Shown: positions 1-8,831 of the stretch, one piece after another
How positions within the stretch are numbered: position 1 is the first letter of the stretch
How the letters are laid out: each line of letters opens with the position of its first letter
NCBI GenBank assembly: GCA_030447865.1
Contig: JAUJOD010000001.1
Span: forward strand, 544,909-608,908
Direction: 5' to 3'
Source: Nocardioidaceae bacterium
Lineage (GTDB): Bacteria; Actinomycetota; Actinomycetes; Propionibacteriales; Nocardioidaceae
DNA: 64,000 nucleotides
The notes under the pieces: model-generated
What the model saw: the letters and a program-made list of their open reading frames with translations, nothing else
Told to the model about the DNA's origin: nothing
Databases searched by the model: none
Position numbers and translations under genes: made by a program

Positions 1-2
1 GC

Positions 3-1088
3 TGGCTCGCCGAGCACATGCTGATCCTGAAGCTCACGTCGCCGTACGGCCTGGTCAAGTACGTCGCAGCGGCGTTCCCCAGCGCCTGTGGCAAGACCAA
101 CCTCGCCATGCTCGAGCCCACCATCCCCGGCTGGAAGGTCGAGACGCTCGGCGACGACATCGCCTGGATGCGCTTCGGCGACGACGGCCGCCTCTACGCC
201 GTCAACCCGGAGTTTGGCTTCTTCGGCGTCGCGCCGGGCACCAACGAGCGCACCAACCCCAATGCGATGCGCACGATCGAGCGCGGCAACTCCATCTTCA
301 CCAACGTCGCCCTCACCGACGACGGCGACATCTGGTGGGAGGGCATGGAGGGCGACCCGCAGCACCTGACCTCCTGGAAGAAACAGGACTGGACACCCGC
401 CACCGGCGAGCTCAGCTCCCACCCCAACAGCCGGTACTGCACCCCGATCAAGCAGTGCCCGATCCTCGCGCCGGAGTACGACGACCCGAACGGCGTACCG
501 ATCGACGCCATCCTCTTCGGTGGGCGACGGAAGACGACGATCCCGCTGGTGACCGAAGCGCGCGACTGGGTGCACGGCACGTTCATGGGTGCGACGCTGT
601 CGAGCGAGACAACCGCCGCGGCCACCGGCGCTGTGGGCGTCGTACGTCGTGACCCGATGGCGATGCTGCCCTTCATCGGCTACAACGCCGCCGACTACTT
701 CAACCACTGGATCACTGTCGGCAAGGAGCACGACGCAGCGAAACTGCCGCGCATCTTCTACGTCAACTGGTTCCGCCGCAACTCAGCAGGCGGATTCCTG
801 TGGCCAGGATTCGGCGAGAACAGCCGAGTCCTGAAATGGATCGTCGAGCGCATCGAGGGCACCGGTGAGGCCGCTGAAACGCCGATCGGTTACGTGCCGA
901 CTCTCGACGCTCTCGACCTTGCCGGTATCGAGGTCACGCGCGAGGAGGTCGAGGCGGCGCTCGCCGTCGACGCTGAGGAGTGGCGGGACGAGATCCCCTC
1001 GATCACCGAGTGGTTCGAGCAGTTCGGCGACAAGCTACCGACCGTGCTGTGGACCGAGCTCGACAGTCTCAAGGCCCGCCTCAGCTGA
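3..1088 (+). CDS. pckG: Phosphoenolpyruvate carboxykinase (GTP), 3' part
   Basis: This enzyme converts oxaloacetate and GTP to phosphoenolpyruvate, GDP and CO2, the entry step of gluconeogenesis in the cytoplasm. The frame is open from base 3 ([10 protein letters not shown]), so the gene begins before the window and the ATG at 18 is an internal Met. The kinase P-loop [12 protein letters not shown] lies just inside, and the conserved [12 protein letters not shown] and [19 protein letters not shown] stretches follow. About 360 C-terminal residues are present of the roughly 600 usual for the family. The gene ends 99 bases before a convergent YtxH-like gene. Identity is clear; only the 5' end is missing. 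Confidence 0.96.
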   Translation, partial: WLAEHMLILKLTSPYGLVKYVAAAFPSACGKTNLAMLEPTIPGWKVETLGDDIAWMRFGDDGRLYAVNPEFGFFGVAPGTNERTNPNAMRTIERGNSIFTNVALTDDGDIWWEGMEGDPQHLTSWKKQDWTPATGELSSHPNSRYCTPIKQCPILAPEYDDPNGVPIDAILFGGRRKTTIPLVTEARDWVHGTFMGATLSSETTAAATGAVGVVRRDPMAMLPFIGYNAADYFNHWITVGKEHDAAKLPRIFYVNWFRRNSAGGFLWPGFGENSRVLKWIVERIEGTGEAAETPIGYVPTLDALDLAGIEVTREEVEAALAVDAEEWRDEIPSITEWFEQFGDKLPTVLWTELDSLKARLS

Positions 1089-1187
1089 CCCCTCAAAGGT
1101 CGTCTCAGCCGGCCCCCTCCGATCCGCCCGATTGGACCAGGCGGAAAGCTCCGCACTGGGTCGGACGAATCCCCAGTGAGGGGTCGC

Positions 1188-1487
1188 TCAGATGCCCATC
1201 GGTGGGGCTGGTTGCCGGTTCTCCGGGCCCTCGTTGTTGGTCGGCTCGGCGCCCGCGACGCGCTTCGCCACGTAGACCGTTTCGCCTGGTGAACCCGAGG
1301 ACTCGCCCGTGGCCGAATCGACCGCACTGGCTGCCTTTTCCTTGGCCGCCTCTGCCTTGCGCTGCACCCGCGGGTCGGTCCACACTCGCTGCGCCTGGCC
1401 CTTGATCTGGTCGTACCGCTCACGGCCGGCCCGAGCACCGAGGACATACCCGATCGCTCCGCCAGCCAGCATCGTCAGCTTGCCCAT
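1188..1487 (-). CDS. Small YtxH-like membrane-associated protein
   Basis: A 99-residue protein starting MGKLTMLAGGAIGYVLGARAGRERY, a glycine-rich hydrophobic N-terminus typical of YtxH-type envelope proteins. A charged, Ala/Lys-rich helix follows (residues about 28-60), then a proline-rich tail. The ATG at 1487 was chosen because AAGGAG stands 5 bases before it and the hydrophobic segment begins there; the longer open frame upstream has no such site. Its role is unknown. It is convergent with pckG and stands alone. Confidence 0.6.
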   Translation of the reverse strand: MGKLTMLAGGAIGYVLGARAGRERYDQIKGQAQRVWTDPRVQRKAEAAKEKAASAVDSATGESSGSPGETVYVAKRVAGAEPTNNEGPENRQPAPPMGI

Positions 1488-1639
1488 GGTTTCTCCTTGT
1501 GTCGTACCGATCGTCGAGGTTCCCAACCTAGTGGACTGCTCTTCCCCTGCCCATTCGTCCAACCCAGGAGGGTCTACGCCTGGCGCAGTCGGACGAATCG
1601 CAAACCGGCTGGGCGGCGGGGGTGCTGCCGACGAGGTGG

Positions 1640-1729
1640 CGGAGGTGGCGGGATTTGAACCCGCGAGAGGGGATTACCCTCAACCCGCTTAGCAGGCGGG
1701 CGCCATAAACCGGGCTAGGCGACACCTCC
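1640..1729 (-). tRNA. tRNA-Ser (anticodon GCT)
   Basis: Read on the minus strand, a 7-bp acceptor stem (GGAGGTG with CACCTCC) closes a 90-nt molecule with a long variable arm, as in type II tRNAs. The anticodon stem CCCGC/GCGGG holds the loop CTGCTAA, giving anticodon GCT at 1691-1693, which reads AGC and AGU. The T-arm GGTTCAAATCC is standard and the discriminator base is G, the serine identity base. No CCA is encoded. Confidence 0.96.
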
Positions 1730-1784
1730 ACATCGCCGAGACGACGACCCCACACCTTATCGCCACACCTCGCGCGAAGAGCCG

Positions 1785-2270
1785 CTAGGGCGGCTCGCCC
1801 AGCCGGCGGTAACCGAAAGCCGTGTTCAGGCGTTCGTGCATCTCCCGCTGCGCCTCAGTTGCCCGCAGCCCCAGCAACGACAGCGGCACGAGCGACGTAC
1901 CCCCTCCTGCCAGCTCCACCACGATCGCTGGACCGGACGTCGAGGCCTGCATGTGCACGGACTCCACGCGGGACCACTCAGCAGCGGGTACGCCGCCGCC
2001 ACGCAGGTGCACGATCCGATATCCCGTGTCCGACAGCTCAAGGACGCGGGGTGGCCGGATCACCAACCAGATGCCCGCGGCGAGGCCGAGAGCCGTCAAT
2101 CCGGCCGCGACCAGGCTCAGCACTGTCACCGCCCCTTGACCGCCCCACGCACCCGCGGCTCCGACAAGGAGCCACAGCAGGCCCAGCAGGGCCGCGAGGA
2201 GGCCGACCACACGGAGTACCTGGGCGCGCGACCAGCGGTACGTCGTAACGTCGGTCGCTGCTGGACTCAT
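1785..2270 (-). CDS. PH-like domain membrane protein
   Basis: A 161-residue protein with two hydrophobic segments (about residues 16-36 and 44-66) followed by a soluble beta-rich part beginning RPPRVLELSDTGYRI, like the bacterial PH domains of small actinobacterial membrane proteins. ATG 2270 was chosen over the longer frame because AGGA lies 7 bases before it, and because longer versions run into the tRNA-Ser gene upstream. It sits between the two serine tRNAs on the same strand. Function unknown; the PH assignment rests on overall layout rather than a strict motif. Confidence 0.65.
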   Translation of the reverse strand: MSPAATDVTTYRWSRAQVLRVVGLLAALLGLLWLLVGAAGAWGGQGAVTVLSLVAAGLTALGLAAGIWLVIRPPRVLELSDTGYRIVHLRGGGVPAAEWSRVESVHMQASTSGPAIVVELAGGGTSLVPLSLLGLRATEAQREMHERLNTAFGYRRLGEPP

Positions 2271-2323
2271 CACCATTTCCTGTCGTCCGCACTCTCGCTT
2301 CAGCGTCCGCGTCGTCCGGCTGG

Positions 2324-2412
2324 CGGAGGAGGCGGGATTTGAACCCGCGGCTGACATCACTGCCAGCGACCGCTTTCAAGGCGGTTCCGATAGGCCGCTC
2401 CGGCACCCCTCC
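2324..2412 (-). tRNA. tRNA-Ser (anticodon TGA)
   Basis: On the minus strand, 5' GGAGGGG pairs with CTCCTCC (one G-U) and the discriminator is G. The anticodon stem ACCGC/GCGGT holds the loop CTTGAAA, so the anticodon is TGA at 2376-2378. The long variable arm and the T-arm with GGTTCAAATCC fit a class II serine tRNA. This is the second serine tRNA within 700 bases; the synthetase gene serS lies 9 kb away on the same strand. Confidence 0.95.
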
Positions 2413-2516
2413 AGCGACGGGCCGCGCGGGCCGCCACTCCCTCGATTGTCCCACCGACTGACCCAGTGCAACCCCCAGGTAGGCGCTGCGGCCGGAGCCG
2501 GGCGCTGCAGGCAGCG

Positions 2517-3329
2517 TCATGACGTGGGACGCTGGAGTATCTCCGGCGGTCCACCCATGCGCCGGTTTGCTAGTGACGGGTTGCGCTGACGCACTGACTT
2601 GACCCGGGCGGGGTCGAGGTCGCCGGTGGCTACCGCCTCCTCGTCACCAAGAGCGCACACGGTTACCCCCATCGGGTCGACGATCGTGCTGCGTCCGACG
2701 TACGACGACCCGGTTTGGCCGGCAGCGACGACGTACGCCGTGTTCTCGATCGCCCGCGCCCGCAGCAGGGTCGTCCAGTGGTCCTCCTTCAGTGGCCCGC
2801 GCACCCACGCGGCTGGCACCGCGAGGACGTCGGCGCCACGGTCGACCAGCGCCCGGGAGAACTCCGGGAAGCGCAGGTCGTAGCACGTCATCAGTCCCAC
2901 CCGGAAGTCGCCCACCGGTACGACGGTTGGCTCGACATCAGCCGGGCTGAGCCGCTCGGACTCCCGGTAGCCGAAGGAGTCGTACAGGTGCACCTTGCGG
3001 TAGGCGCCAGCCAGCTCACCGTCCGGTCCGGCCACGACCAGCGTGTTGAAGGGGCGCGTGGCGTCGTCGGAGCGCTCGAACATGCCCGCAACGATCGTCG
3101 CGCGGCACTCGCCCGCAAGGCGGCGGATCTCGCTGACGAACTCGCCGTCCAGGGGTTGCGCTACCGGGCCCAACGGCAGGTCAGGGGCGCCGAAGTCGTG
3201 CATGGCAGCCTCGGGTACGACGATGAGGTTCGCGCCAACTGAGGCCGCTTCGCTGGCCAGATCCTTGATCCGCTCGAGGTTCGCCTCGACGTCGGTCGAG
3301 GCGGCGAACTGGACGACACACGCGCGCAC
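2517..3329 (-). CDS. Carbon-nitrogen hydrolase (nitrilase superfamily amidase)
   Basis: A 270-residue cytoplasmic amidohydrolase. The nitrilase catalytic triad is visible: Glu40 in VVPEAA, a Lys near 107 in YRKVHLYD, and the nucleophile Cys near 143 in MTCYDLRFPE. The layout matches the NIT/omega-amidase branch, which deaminates compounds such as deaminated glutathione or alpha-ketoglutaramate; the exact substrate cannot be read from sequence. The GTG at 3329 (VRACVVQF) was chosen because the family begins there; the longer open frame is antisense to the next gene. It is divergent from the MobA-like gene. Confidence 0.88.
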   Translation of the reverse strand: MRACVVQFAASTDVEANLERIKDLASEAASVGANLIVVPEAAMHDFGAPDLPLGPVAQPLDGEFVSEIRRLAGECRATIVAGMFERSDDATRPFNTLVVAGPDGELAGAYRKVHLYDSFGYRESERLSPADVEPTVVPVGDFRVGLMTCYDLRFPEFSRALVDRGADVLAVPAAWVRGPLKEDHWTTLLRARAIENTAYVVAAGQTGSSYVGRSTIVDPMGVTVCALGDEEAVATGDLDPARVKSVRQRNPSLANRRMGGPPEILQRPTS

Positions 3330-3389
3330 GCCGCTCAGTCTGCCACCGGGCACGATGGCAACGCAGCGGCGAGTGGCACGATGTCGTGC

Positions 3390-4022
3390 ATGCCGTCGTA
3401 CGACGCCATCGTGCTCGCCGGGGGCAGTGGACGCCGACTGGGCGGAGTCGACAAAGCGGGGATCCGGGTTGGCGAGCAGACGCTGTTGGACCGGGCCCTC
3501 GATGCCGTCGCCGGGGCCTCCAAGCGTGTCGTGGTCGGGCCACCTCGGCCGCTCCCGCACGGCGTGCTGAGTGTGTCGGAGGAGCCACCGGGAGGGGGGC
3601 CGGCCGCCGCGATCGAGGCCGGCCTGGCCCAGGTGGTCGAGCCGCTCGTCGTGGTGCTGGCGTGCGACATGGCGCTGATCAACCGCGGTGTCGTTGCCGC
3701 GCTCGTGGCGGCTGCGGCTGGTCCGGTGGCTCTGGAGCGCCGCGACGGGGAGCCCCCTGCGACCGCGACGTCTGGTTCCCGCCGTTGCGACGGCGTACTG
3801 CTGGTGGACGAGTGTGGGCACCGGCAGCCGCTGGCAGCGGCCTACTGCGCCGACTCGCTGCGGCGCGCCATCGCTGGCCTCGGCACCGCCCGGGACGCCG
3901 CCATGCGCGAGCTCGTCGCGCAACTGCGCCTGGTCGAGCTGCCTGCGGGGCCTGACGCCACTTTGGACTGCGACACCTGGGAGAGTGTCGCCCGCTCCCG
4001 GGATCTGTTGGAGGAAGCATGA
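3390..4022 (+). CDS. MobA-like nucleotidyltransferase
   Basis: About 210 residues starting with the nucleotide-binding signature DAIVLAGGSGRRLGGVDK of the NTP-transferase fold. The usual role is transfer of GMP to molybdopterin, making the guanine dinucleotide cofactor. EEPPGGGPAAAIEAGL and the VVVLACDMALI stretch (metal-binding Asp) also fit MobA. A second ATG at 3381 would add three residues; neither has a clear ribosome site. Its stop overlaps the start of a DUF6457 gene by ATGA. A molybdopterin enzyme lies 2.5 kb downstream. MobA versus a related guanylyl- or cytidylyltransferase is not settled. Confidence 0.82.
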   Translation: MPSYDAIVLAGGSGRRLGGVDKAGIRVGEQTLLDRALDAVAGASKRVVVGPPRPLPHGVLSVSEEPPGGGPAAAIEAGLAQVVEPLVVVLACDMALINRGVVAALVAAAAGPVALERRDGEPPATATSGSRRCDGVLLVDECGHRQPLAAAYCADSLRRAIAGLGTARDAAMRELVAQLRLVELPAGPDATLDCDTWESVARSRDLLEEA

Positions 4023-4279
4023 GTTTGACGAGCTGGTCAGCGGAGCTCTGCGACGCGCTTGGGCTGGAACTCGAGGTCGACATCGACGCGATCCTCGACC
4101 TGGCGCGCGACGCGGCACACCAAGTGGAGCGACCGGCGGCGCCGCTCACCACCTTCCTGGTGGGGTACGCCGCGGGGCTGCGCGGCGGGTCCGCCGCAGC
4201 AATCTCCGACTGCGTCGACATCGGCACCCGGCTCGCCGCCTCACACGGTCCGATCCCACCGCTCCTGCCCGAGAACTGA
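4019..4279 (+). CDS. DUF6457 domain protein
   Basis: An 86-residue, mostly helical acidic protein (motifs LGLELEVDIDAILDLARDAAH and TTFLVGYAAG). This small domain is found in actinobacteria beside or fused to MobA proteins, and here its start overlaps the MobA-like stop by four bases, so the two are almost certainly co-translated. A helper role in molybdenum cofactor maturation is an inference from that pairing; no catalytic motif is visible. Confidence 0.75.
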   Translation: MSLTSWSAELCDALGLELEVDIDAILDLARDAAHQVERPAAPLTTFLVGYAAGLRGGSAAAISDCVDIGTRLAASHGPIPPLLPEN

Positions 4280-4358
4280 GCGCTCAATGCCCGCCGCTCC
4301 CACGGGGCGACTGGCGACACCGCCCCTGGCAGAGCATGCCGCGCGGGGGCGTGGTGGC

Positions 4359-4886
4359 TTAGGAGTCCGCGCGTCGAATGTAGAGATCGCGCAACAATGC
4401 GATCTCAGCGCCGTGGTGAATTTGCTCGTCGATGAGAATGCTTACGACCTCCCCTGCGCGGCGAGGGTCACCAAGGTGGCTGGGCCGTAGCTGGTCAAGA
4501 TCTTCGTCCACTGCGGTGCCGAACCACGTGGTGATCGCCTCCCGGCTCTCCTGCCAGTGCCGCAAAGCGGCAGCAGCGGTGGATGGCACCGGCAGGTCGG
4601 GGAAGTTGCGCAGCCCTGGGCCAAAGGCATGGTCCCAGTAGATCCAGTTGTCTGCGGCGATGTGCACGAGCCGCCAGGCGATGGTGGTTACGGGCGCCGG
4701 AAAGGGTGGGTCGAACTCGTACTCGTAGCCCCAGCCGCTGGGAGCACCGTCATCCGGTCTTACGTTCCAACAGTCCGACACCGGTTCCCAGAAGAACTCC
4801 TCATCCGTGAGTCCGTGACACCGTTCTAGCAGGCGCTCACCACTCACGCTCCAGAGCTCCGCAAGGTAAGCAACAGTCTCCGCCAT
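4359..4886 (-). CDS. DinB-family protein
   Basis: A 175-residue helical protein of the DinB/mycothiol-dependent enzyme fold. It has the N-terminal four-helix layout, RLVHIAADNWIYWDHAFG in the middle (metal-ligand His region) and ILIDEQIHHGAEIALLRDLY near the C-terminus, where the HHGAEI histidine completes the metal site. Members are often thiol-dependent S-transferases using mycothiol or bacillithiol, but the substrate is unknown. It is convergent with DUF6457 and divergent from the quinone oxidoreductase. Confidence 0.82.
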   Translation of the reverse strand: MAETVAYLAELWSVSGERLLERCHGLTDEEFFWEPVSDCWNVRPDDGAPSGWGYEYEFDPPFPAPVTTIAWRLVHIAADNWIYWDHAFGPGLRNFPDLPVPSTAAAALRHWQESREAITTWFGTAVDEDLDQLRPSHLGDPRRAGEVVSILIDEQIHHGAEIALLRDLYIRRADS

Positions 4887-4933
4887 CCGCTCATTCTCAA
4901 CCAGACTCGACCCCGGCGGTTACCCTGCACGCC

Positions 4934-5908
4934 ATGCGTGCTGTGCTGTGCCGTGAACCGGGCGGGCCGGACGTACTGGAAGTGCGAGACGTCCCTGACC
5001 CGACTCCAGGCGCTGGTGAGGTCGTGATTGCCGTCGCCGCCGCGGGCGTCAACCGAGCCGACCTGATGCAACGACGTGGCGTCTACCCACCGCCGGCCGG
5101 GGAGTCCGACGTGCTGGGGCTGGAGTGCGCAGGAACCGTCGCGGCGACCGGCGCGGAAGTCACCCGCTGGCGGGTCGGTGATCAGGTGTGCGCTCTGCTC
5201 ACAGCTGGTGGCTACGCCGAGCAGGTGGCGGTACCCGCCGGGCAGGTGCTCCCCGTGCCGCCCGGCCTCGACCTGACCGAGGCGGCCGCGCTCCCTGAGG
5301 TTGCCGCCACCGTGTGGTCCAACGTCTTCATGATCGCCGCTCTACAGCCCGACGAGTTCTTCCTGGTCCACGGCGGTGCCGGCGGCATCGGAACGACGGC
5401 GATCCAGCTGGCCACGGCGCTCGGCGCCCGCGTCGCATGCACGGTCGGTTCGGCGCACAAGGCCGAGGCGTGCCTGCGGCTGGGCGCCGACCTGGCGATC
5501 AACTACCGCGAGCAAGACTTCGTCGAAGAGGTACGCCGACTGGAACCGGCCGGCGTCGACGTGATCCTCGACAACATGGGCGCCTCCTACCTGGGCCGCA
5601 ACGTCGAAGCGTTGGCCACCGAAGGGCGGCTCGTCGTCATCGGGCTGCAGGGGGGTGCCACCGGCGAGCTCGACTTGCGGAAACTGCTCGGCAAGCGGGG
5701 CGCTGTCATCGCCACGTCGCTACGGTCACGTCCCGTCGCTGAGAAGGCCGCCATCGTGGCGAGCGTGGAGGAGCGCGTTTGGCCACTCATTGCTGACCGT
5801 CGGGTGCGCCCGATCGTGCACTCCACCGTCGCCCTCGACGGCGTACGCTCCGCGCACGAGTTGCTCGAGTCCAGCGGACACATCGGCAAGGTAGTGCTCA
5901 CGACGTAG
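4934..5908 (+). CDS. NAD(P)H-quinone oxidoreductase, zinc-type dehydrogenase family
   Basis: A 324-residue medium-chain dehydrogenase/reductase. The GroES-like N-terminal domain (AAGVNRADLMQRRGVYPPP) is followed by the Rossmann fold with HGGAGGIGTTAIQLATALGA for the NADPH pyrophosphate. Structural and catalytic zinc cysteines are absent, as in quinone oxidoreductases of the QOR/PIG3 type. It should reduce quinones or activated alkenes with NADPH in the cytoplasm. The proteasome-activator gene follows 9 bases after its stop, so the two probably share a transcript. Confidence 0.9.
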   Translation: MRAVLCREPGGPDVLEVRDVPDPTPGAGEVVIAVAAAGVNRADLMQRRGVYPPPAGESDVLGLECAGTVAATGAEVTRWRVGDQVCALLTAGGYAEQVAVPAGQVLPVPPGLDLTEAAALPEVAATVWSNVFMIAALQPDEFFLVHGGAGGIGTTAIQLATALGARVACTVGSAHKAEACLRLGADLAINYREQDFVEEVRRLEPAGVDVILDNMGASYLGRNVEALATEGRLVVIGLQGGATGELDLRKLLGKRGAVIATSLRSRPVAEKAAIVASVEERVWPLIADRRVRPIVHSTVALDGVRSAHELLESSGHIGKVVLTT

Positions 5909-5917
5909 GGTTGACAG

Positions 5918-6472
5918 ATGACCACCCCCATCGCGCCCCAACCGCCACCCACCGAGGACTCTCAGGTGTTGGTCGTCGGCCCAGACGGTACGCCAGCCGA
6001 GCCGCAGCGGGATGGCGGCGGCCCCGACCGGTCCATCACCGAGCTCGTGGAGCAGCCGGCGAAGGTGATGCGAATCGGCAGCATGATCCGCCAGCTGCTC
6101 GAGGAGGTGAAGTCGGCGCCGCTCGACGAGGCAAGCCGATCGCGGCTCGCCGAGATTCACCAGGCGTCGATCAAGGAGCTCGAGCAGGGGCTTGCACCGG
6201 AGCTCGTCGACGAGCTGGAGCGGCTCAGCCTGCCTTTCGCCGAGGAAACGCCAACCGAGGCGGAGCTGCGGATCGCGCAAGCGCAGCTCGTCGGCTGGCT
6301 CGAGGGGCTGTTCCATGGCATCCAGACAGTCGTCTACGCCCAGCAGATGGCGGCCCGGGCACAGCTCGAGCAAATGCGAAAGGCCCTCCCACCCGGCGCC
6401 ATGCCTAGTCCCGGCGGGCCGCCTGGCGCACCTGGCCGGCCCGAAGACCCCAGCAACGGCATGTACCTGTGA
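5918..6472 (+). CDS. bpa: Bacterial proteasome activator
   Basis: A 184-residue protein of the Bpa/PafE family, an ATP-independent ring that docks on the 20S proteasome and opens its gate for unfolded substrates. The helical core runs from about residue 45 to 160 (PAKVMRIGSMIRQLLEEVK through GIQTVVYAQQMAARAQLEQM), with disordered proline-rich flanks. The last four residues are GMYL, matching the C-terminal GQYL-type docking motif with one change. Length and layout match the family. It starts 9 bases after the oxidoreductase stop. Confidence 0.93.
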   Translation: MTTPIAPQPPPTEDSQVLVVGPDGTPAEPQRDGGGPDRSITELVEQPAKVMRIGSMIRQLLEEVKSAPLDEASRSRLAEIHQASIKELEQGLAPELVDELERLSLPFAEETPTEAELRIAQAQLVGWLEGLFHGIQTVVYAQQMAARAQLEQMRKALPPGAMPSPGGPPGAPGRPEDPSNGMYL

Positions 6473-6534
6473 CCTGACACCCGCGGACGCCCAGAAAGGC
6501 AATCCGGTGCAGGGGTCGGCGGAGAATCCCTAGT

Positions 6535-8160
6535 GTGACCACCACCAGCCGGACGCGCACCCTGCTCGGGGCAGCAGCCGGCCTGCTTTCGGCTGCTGCA
6601 GGAGTCGGCGCGTCACTGGTGGTGTCCGCCTTCGTTCGCGGCGCGCCAACCCCCATCACTGCCGTCGGTTCTCGAGTCATCGATGCCACCCCCGCCGCCG
6701 TCAAGGACTGGGCGATCCGCACGCTCGGCACCAACGACAAGCTCTTCCTGCTGACTGGCATCTTCATCGTGCTGGCCCTGCTTGCATGCGCCACTGGCAT
6801 CGTTGCCTGGCGCAGCCGCCCCTTGGCGCTCGGCATCACCGCAGCACTCGGGCTGGTCGGGCTGGCAGCGGCGTACGCCGACCGCACCCAGCTTGCTGGT
6901 CCCGGCAGGCTGGCTCCCGCTCTCGCAGCGCTGGTCGTCAGCGTCGGCATGCTCGCTTGGTTCACCGCCGGCTGGGGCGGGGCGCCGGCACGCACCGGCG
7001 ATGACGACCTGACCCGTCCGGCCGAACTGGCCAACCACCCCATGGCCGATCACCCCATGGCCCAGTCCGGCGCGCGAGCCGAGAACCCCGCCCCGGCCGG
7101 GTTCGACCGCCGCGCCTTCCTCGCCGCGGCCGTGGTCAGCGGCGCGGTGGCGACCACCGGCTTCGGCGCCGCGCGGCTGTTCGACGACGCCGGCACTCGT
7201 TCGCGAAGCGCGACCAAGCTGCCCCCGCCCACCAGCGCAGCGGCTCCCCTCGCCGCGGGTGCGTCGCTGTCGGTGGCCGGCATCACGCCGTACCTCACCG
7301 CCAACAAGGACTTCTACCGGATCGACACCGCGCTGACGGTGCCGCAGGTACCGGCCGCCAAGTGGACGCTGAAGATCCACGGACTGGTCGACAACGAGAT
7401 CGAACTGACCTTCGCAGACCTGCTCGACATGCCGCTGATCGAGCGCCGCGTCACGCTGACGTGCGTGTCCAACGAGGTCGGCGGCGAGTACATCGGCAAC
7501 GCCACGTGGCTGGGTGTGCGGATCGCCGACCTGCTGGAGCAGGTGGGCGTCAGCCCCGACGCCGACGCTGTCAAGTCCACTGCTGTCGACGGCTTCACCG
7601 TTGGTACGCCGCTCGCTGCGCTCACCGACGGCCGAGACGCCATGATCGCGATCGGCATGAACGGTGAGCCGCTCCCCCTCGACCACGGCTTCCCGGCCCG
7701 GATGGTGGTGCCCGGTCTCTACGGCTACGTGTCGGCGACCAAGTGGCTCGTCGACATGGAGGTCACCCGATTCGAGGACTTCACCGCCTACTGGACCGAC
7801 CGCGGCTGGGCCGCCGAGGCGCCGATCAAGACCATGAGCCGGATCGACGTGCCCGCGGGGTTCGCCGAGGTCCAGGCCGGCAAGGTGGCGGTGGCCGGCG
7901 TCGCCTGGGCGCAGCACACCGGTATCAAGGCCGTGGAGGTGCGCGTCAACGACGGCGACTGGCAGCCCGCTCGACTCGCCACCGAGGACACGGTCGACAC
8001 GTGGCGGCAGTGGGTCTACGCGTGGGACGCGACGCCAGGCTCACACACCCTGCAGGTCAGAGCTACTGACACCACCGGTTACACCCAAACGGGCCGGCAG
8101 GTCCCACCTGCACCCGACGGGGCCACCGGCTGGCACAGCGTCGAAGTGGCGGTCGCCTGA
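6535..8160 (+). CDS. Membrane-anchored molybdopterin-dependent oxidoreductase
   Basis: A 541-residue protein starting at a GTG. Four or five hydrophobic segments occupy residues 1-150. A linker with FDRRAFLAAAVVSGAVATTGFG (twin-Arg-like and hydrophobic) is followed by an extracytoplasmic sulfite-oxidase-fold domain. The cofactor-binding Cys is C310 in TLTCVSNEVGG, and a C-terminal dimerisation domain (about 440-541) begins near the ETMSRIDVP-like region. These enzymes reduce or oxidise S- or N-oxides; the substrate is unknown. The stop overlaps a possible start of the sigma factor gene downstream (TGATG at 8158), so the enzyme, sigma and anti-sigma genes form one cluster. Confidence 0.88.
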   Translation: MTTTSRTRTLLGAAAGLLSAAAGVGASLVVSAFVRGAPTPITAVGSRVIDATPAAVKDWAIRTLGTNDKLFLLTGIFIVLALLACATGIVAWRSRPLALGITAALGLVGLAAAYADRTQLAGPGRLAPALAALVVSVGMLAWFTAGWGGAPARTGDDDLTRPAELANHPMADHPMAQSGARAENPAPAGFDRRAFLAAAVVSGAVATTGFGAARLFDDAGTRSRSATKLPPPTSAAAPLAAGASLSVAGITPYLTANKDFYRIDTALTVPQVPAAKWTLKIHGLVDNEIELTFADLLDMPLIERRVTLTCVSNEVGGEYIGNATWLGVRIADLLEQVGVSPDADAVKSTAVDGFTVGTPLAALTDGRDAMIAIGMNGEPLPLDHGFPARMVVPGLYGYVSATKWLVDMEVTRFEDFTAYWTDRGWAAEAPIKTMSRIDVPAGFAEVQAGKVAVAGVAWAQHTGIKAVEVRVNDGDWQPARLATEDTVDTWRQWVYAWDATPGSHTLQVRATDTTGYTQTGRQVPPAPDGATGWHSVEVAVA

Positions 8161-8255
8161 TGGCGACCATGACCACGCTGCCCGTTCGCCGCTACCACCA
8201 GCGACTGCCGTGGTCGCTTCCGTGGCAGCGCGACGCGCATGGCACAGTTGGCGGC

Positions 8256-8831
8256 ATGCGCCAGCACGCCACCCGCCATGAGCTGGCCGAGGTGATGGCA
8301 CGCGTCGCCGCAGGCGAGCAGGCCGCCTTCGCGCACTTTTATGACGCCACCTCGCGCAGCGTGTTCGGCATTGTCCTTCGCGTGTTGCGGGACCGAGCGC
8401 AGGCAGAAGAGGTCACCCAAGAGGTGTACGTCGAGGCGTGGCGGGCCGCGGGCAGTTTCGACCCACTGCTCGGCTCCCCTTCGGCCTGGCTCAACACCAT
8501 CGCCCACCGCAGGGCGGTCGACCGCGTGCGGTCCGCAGAGCGCAGCGTGGCCCGTGACCAGCGGCACTTCGAAGCAGCCGAGACACTGCACGGTGCTGAC
8601 ACCGCAGATCTCGTGGTGGCAGCGGACGAAGGCCAGCGCATCCGTGCGGCGGTTGAGGGACTGCCGGAAGCCCAGCAGACCGCGCTGCGCCTCGCCTACT
8701 TCGAGGGGCGCACTTACCGAGAGGTCGCAGAGTTCCTCGAAGTGCCGTTGGGAACCGTCAAGACCCGCATCCGAGATGCCCTGCAACGACTTAAGAAGCA
8801 GTTAGGGGGGCAGCCCGATGAACGATCCTGA
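8256..8831 (+). CDS. sigK: ECF RNA polymerase sigma factor, SigK type
   Basis: A 191-residue ECF sigma factor. Region 2 (AAFAHFYDATSRSVFGIVLRVLRDRAQAEEVTQEVYVEAW) binds the -10 element and core polymerase. Region 4 (LPEAQQTALRLAYFEGRTYREVAEFLEVPLGTVKTRIRDALQRLKK) binds the -35. ATG 8256 gives the family length; an ATG at 8160 overlapping the previous stop would add 32 residues of no family character. The gene overlaps the RskA-like anti-sigma gene by 14 bases. The symbol follows the SigK/RskA pairing and is less certain than the sigma-factor call. Confidence 0.87.
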   Translation: MRQHATRHELAEVMARVAAGEQAAFAHFYDATSRSVFGIVLRVLRDRAQAEEVTQEVYVEAWRAAGSFDPLLGSPSAWLNTIAHRRAVDRVRSAERSVARDQRHFEAAETLHGADTADLVVAADEGQRIRAAVEGLPEAQQTALRLAYFEGRTYREVAEFLEVPLGTVKTRIRDALQRLKKQLGGQPDERS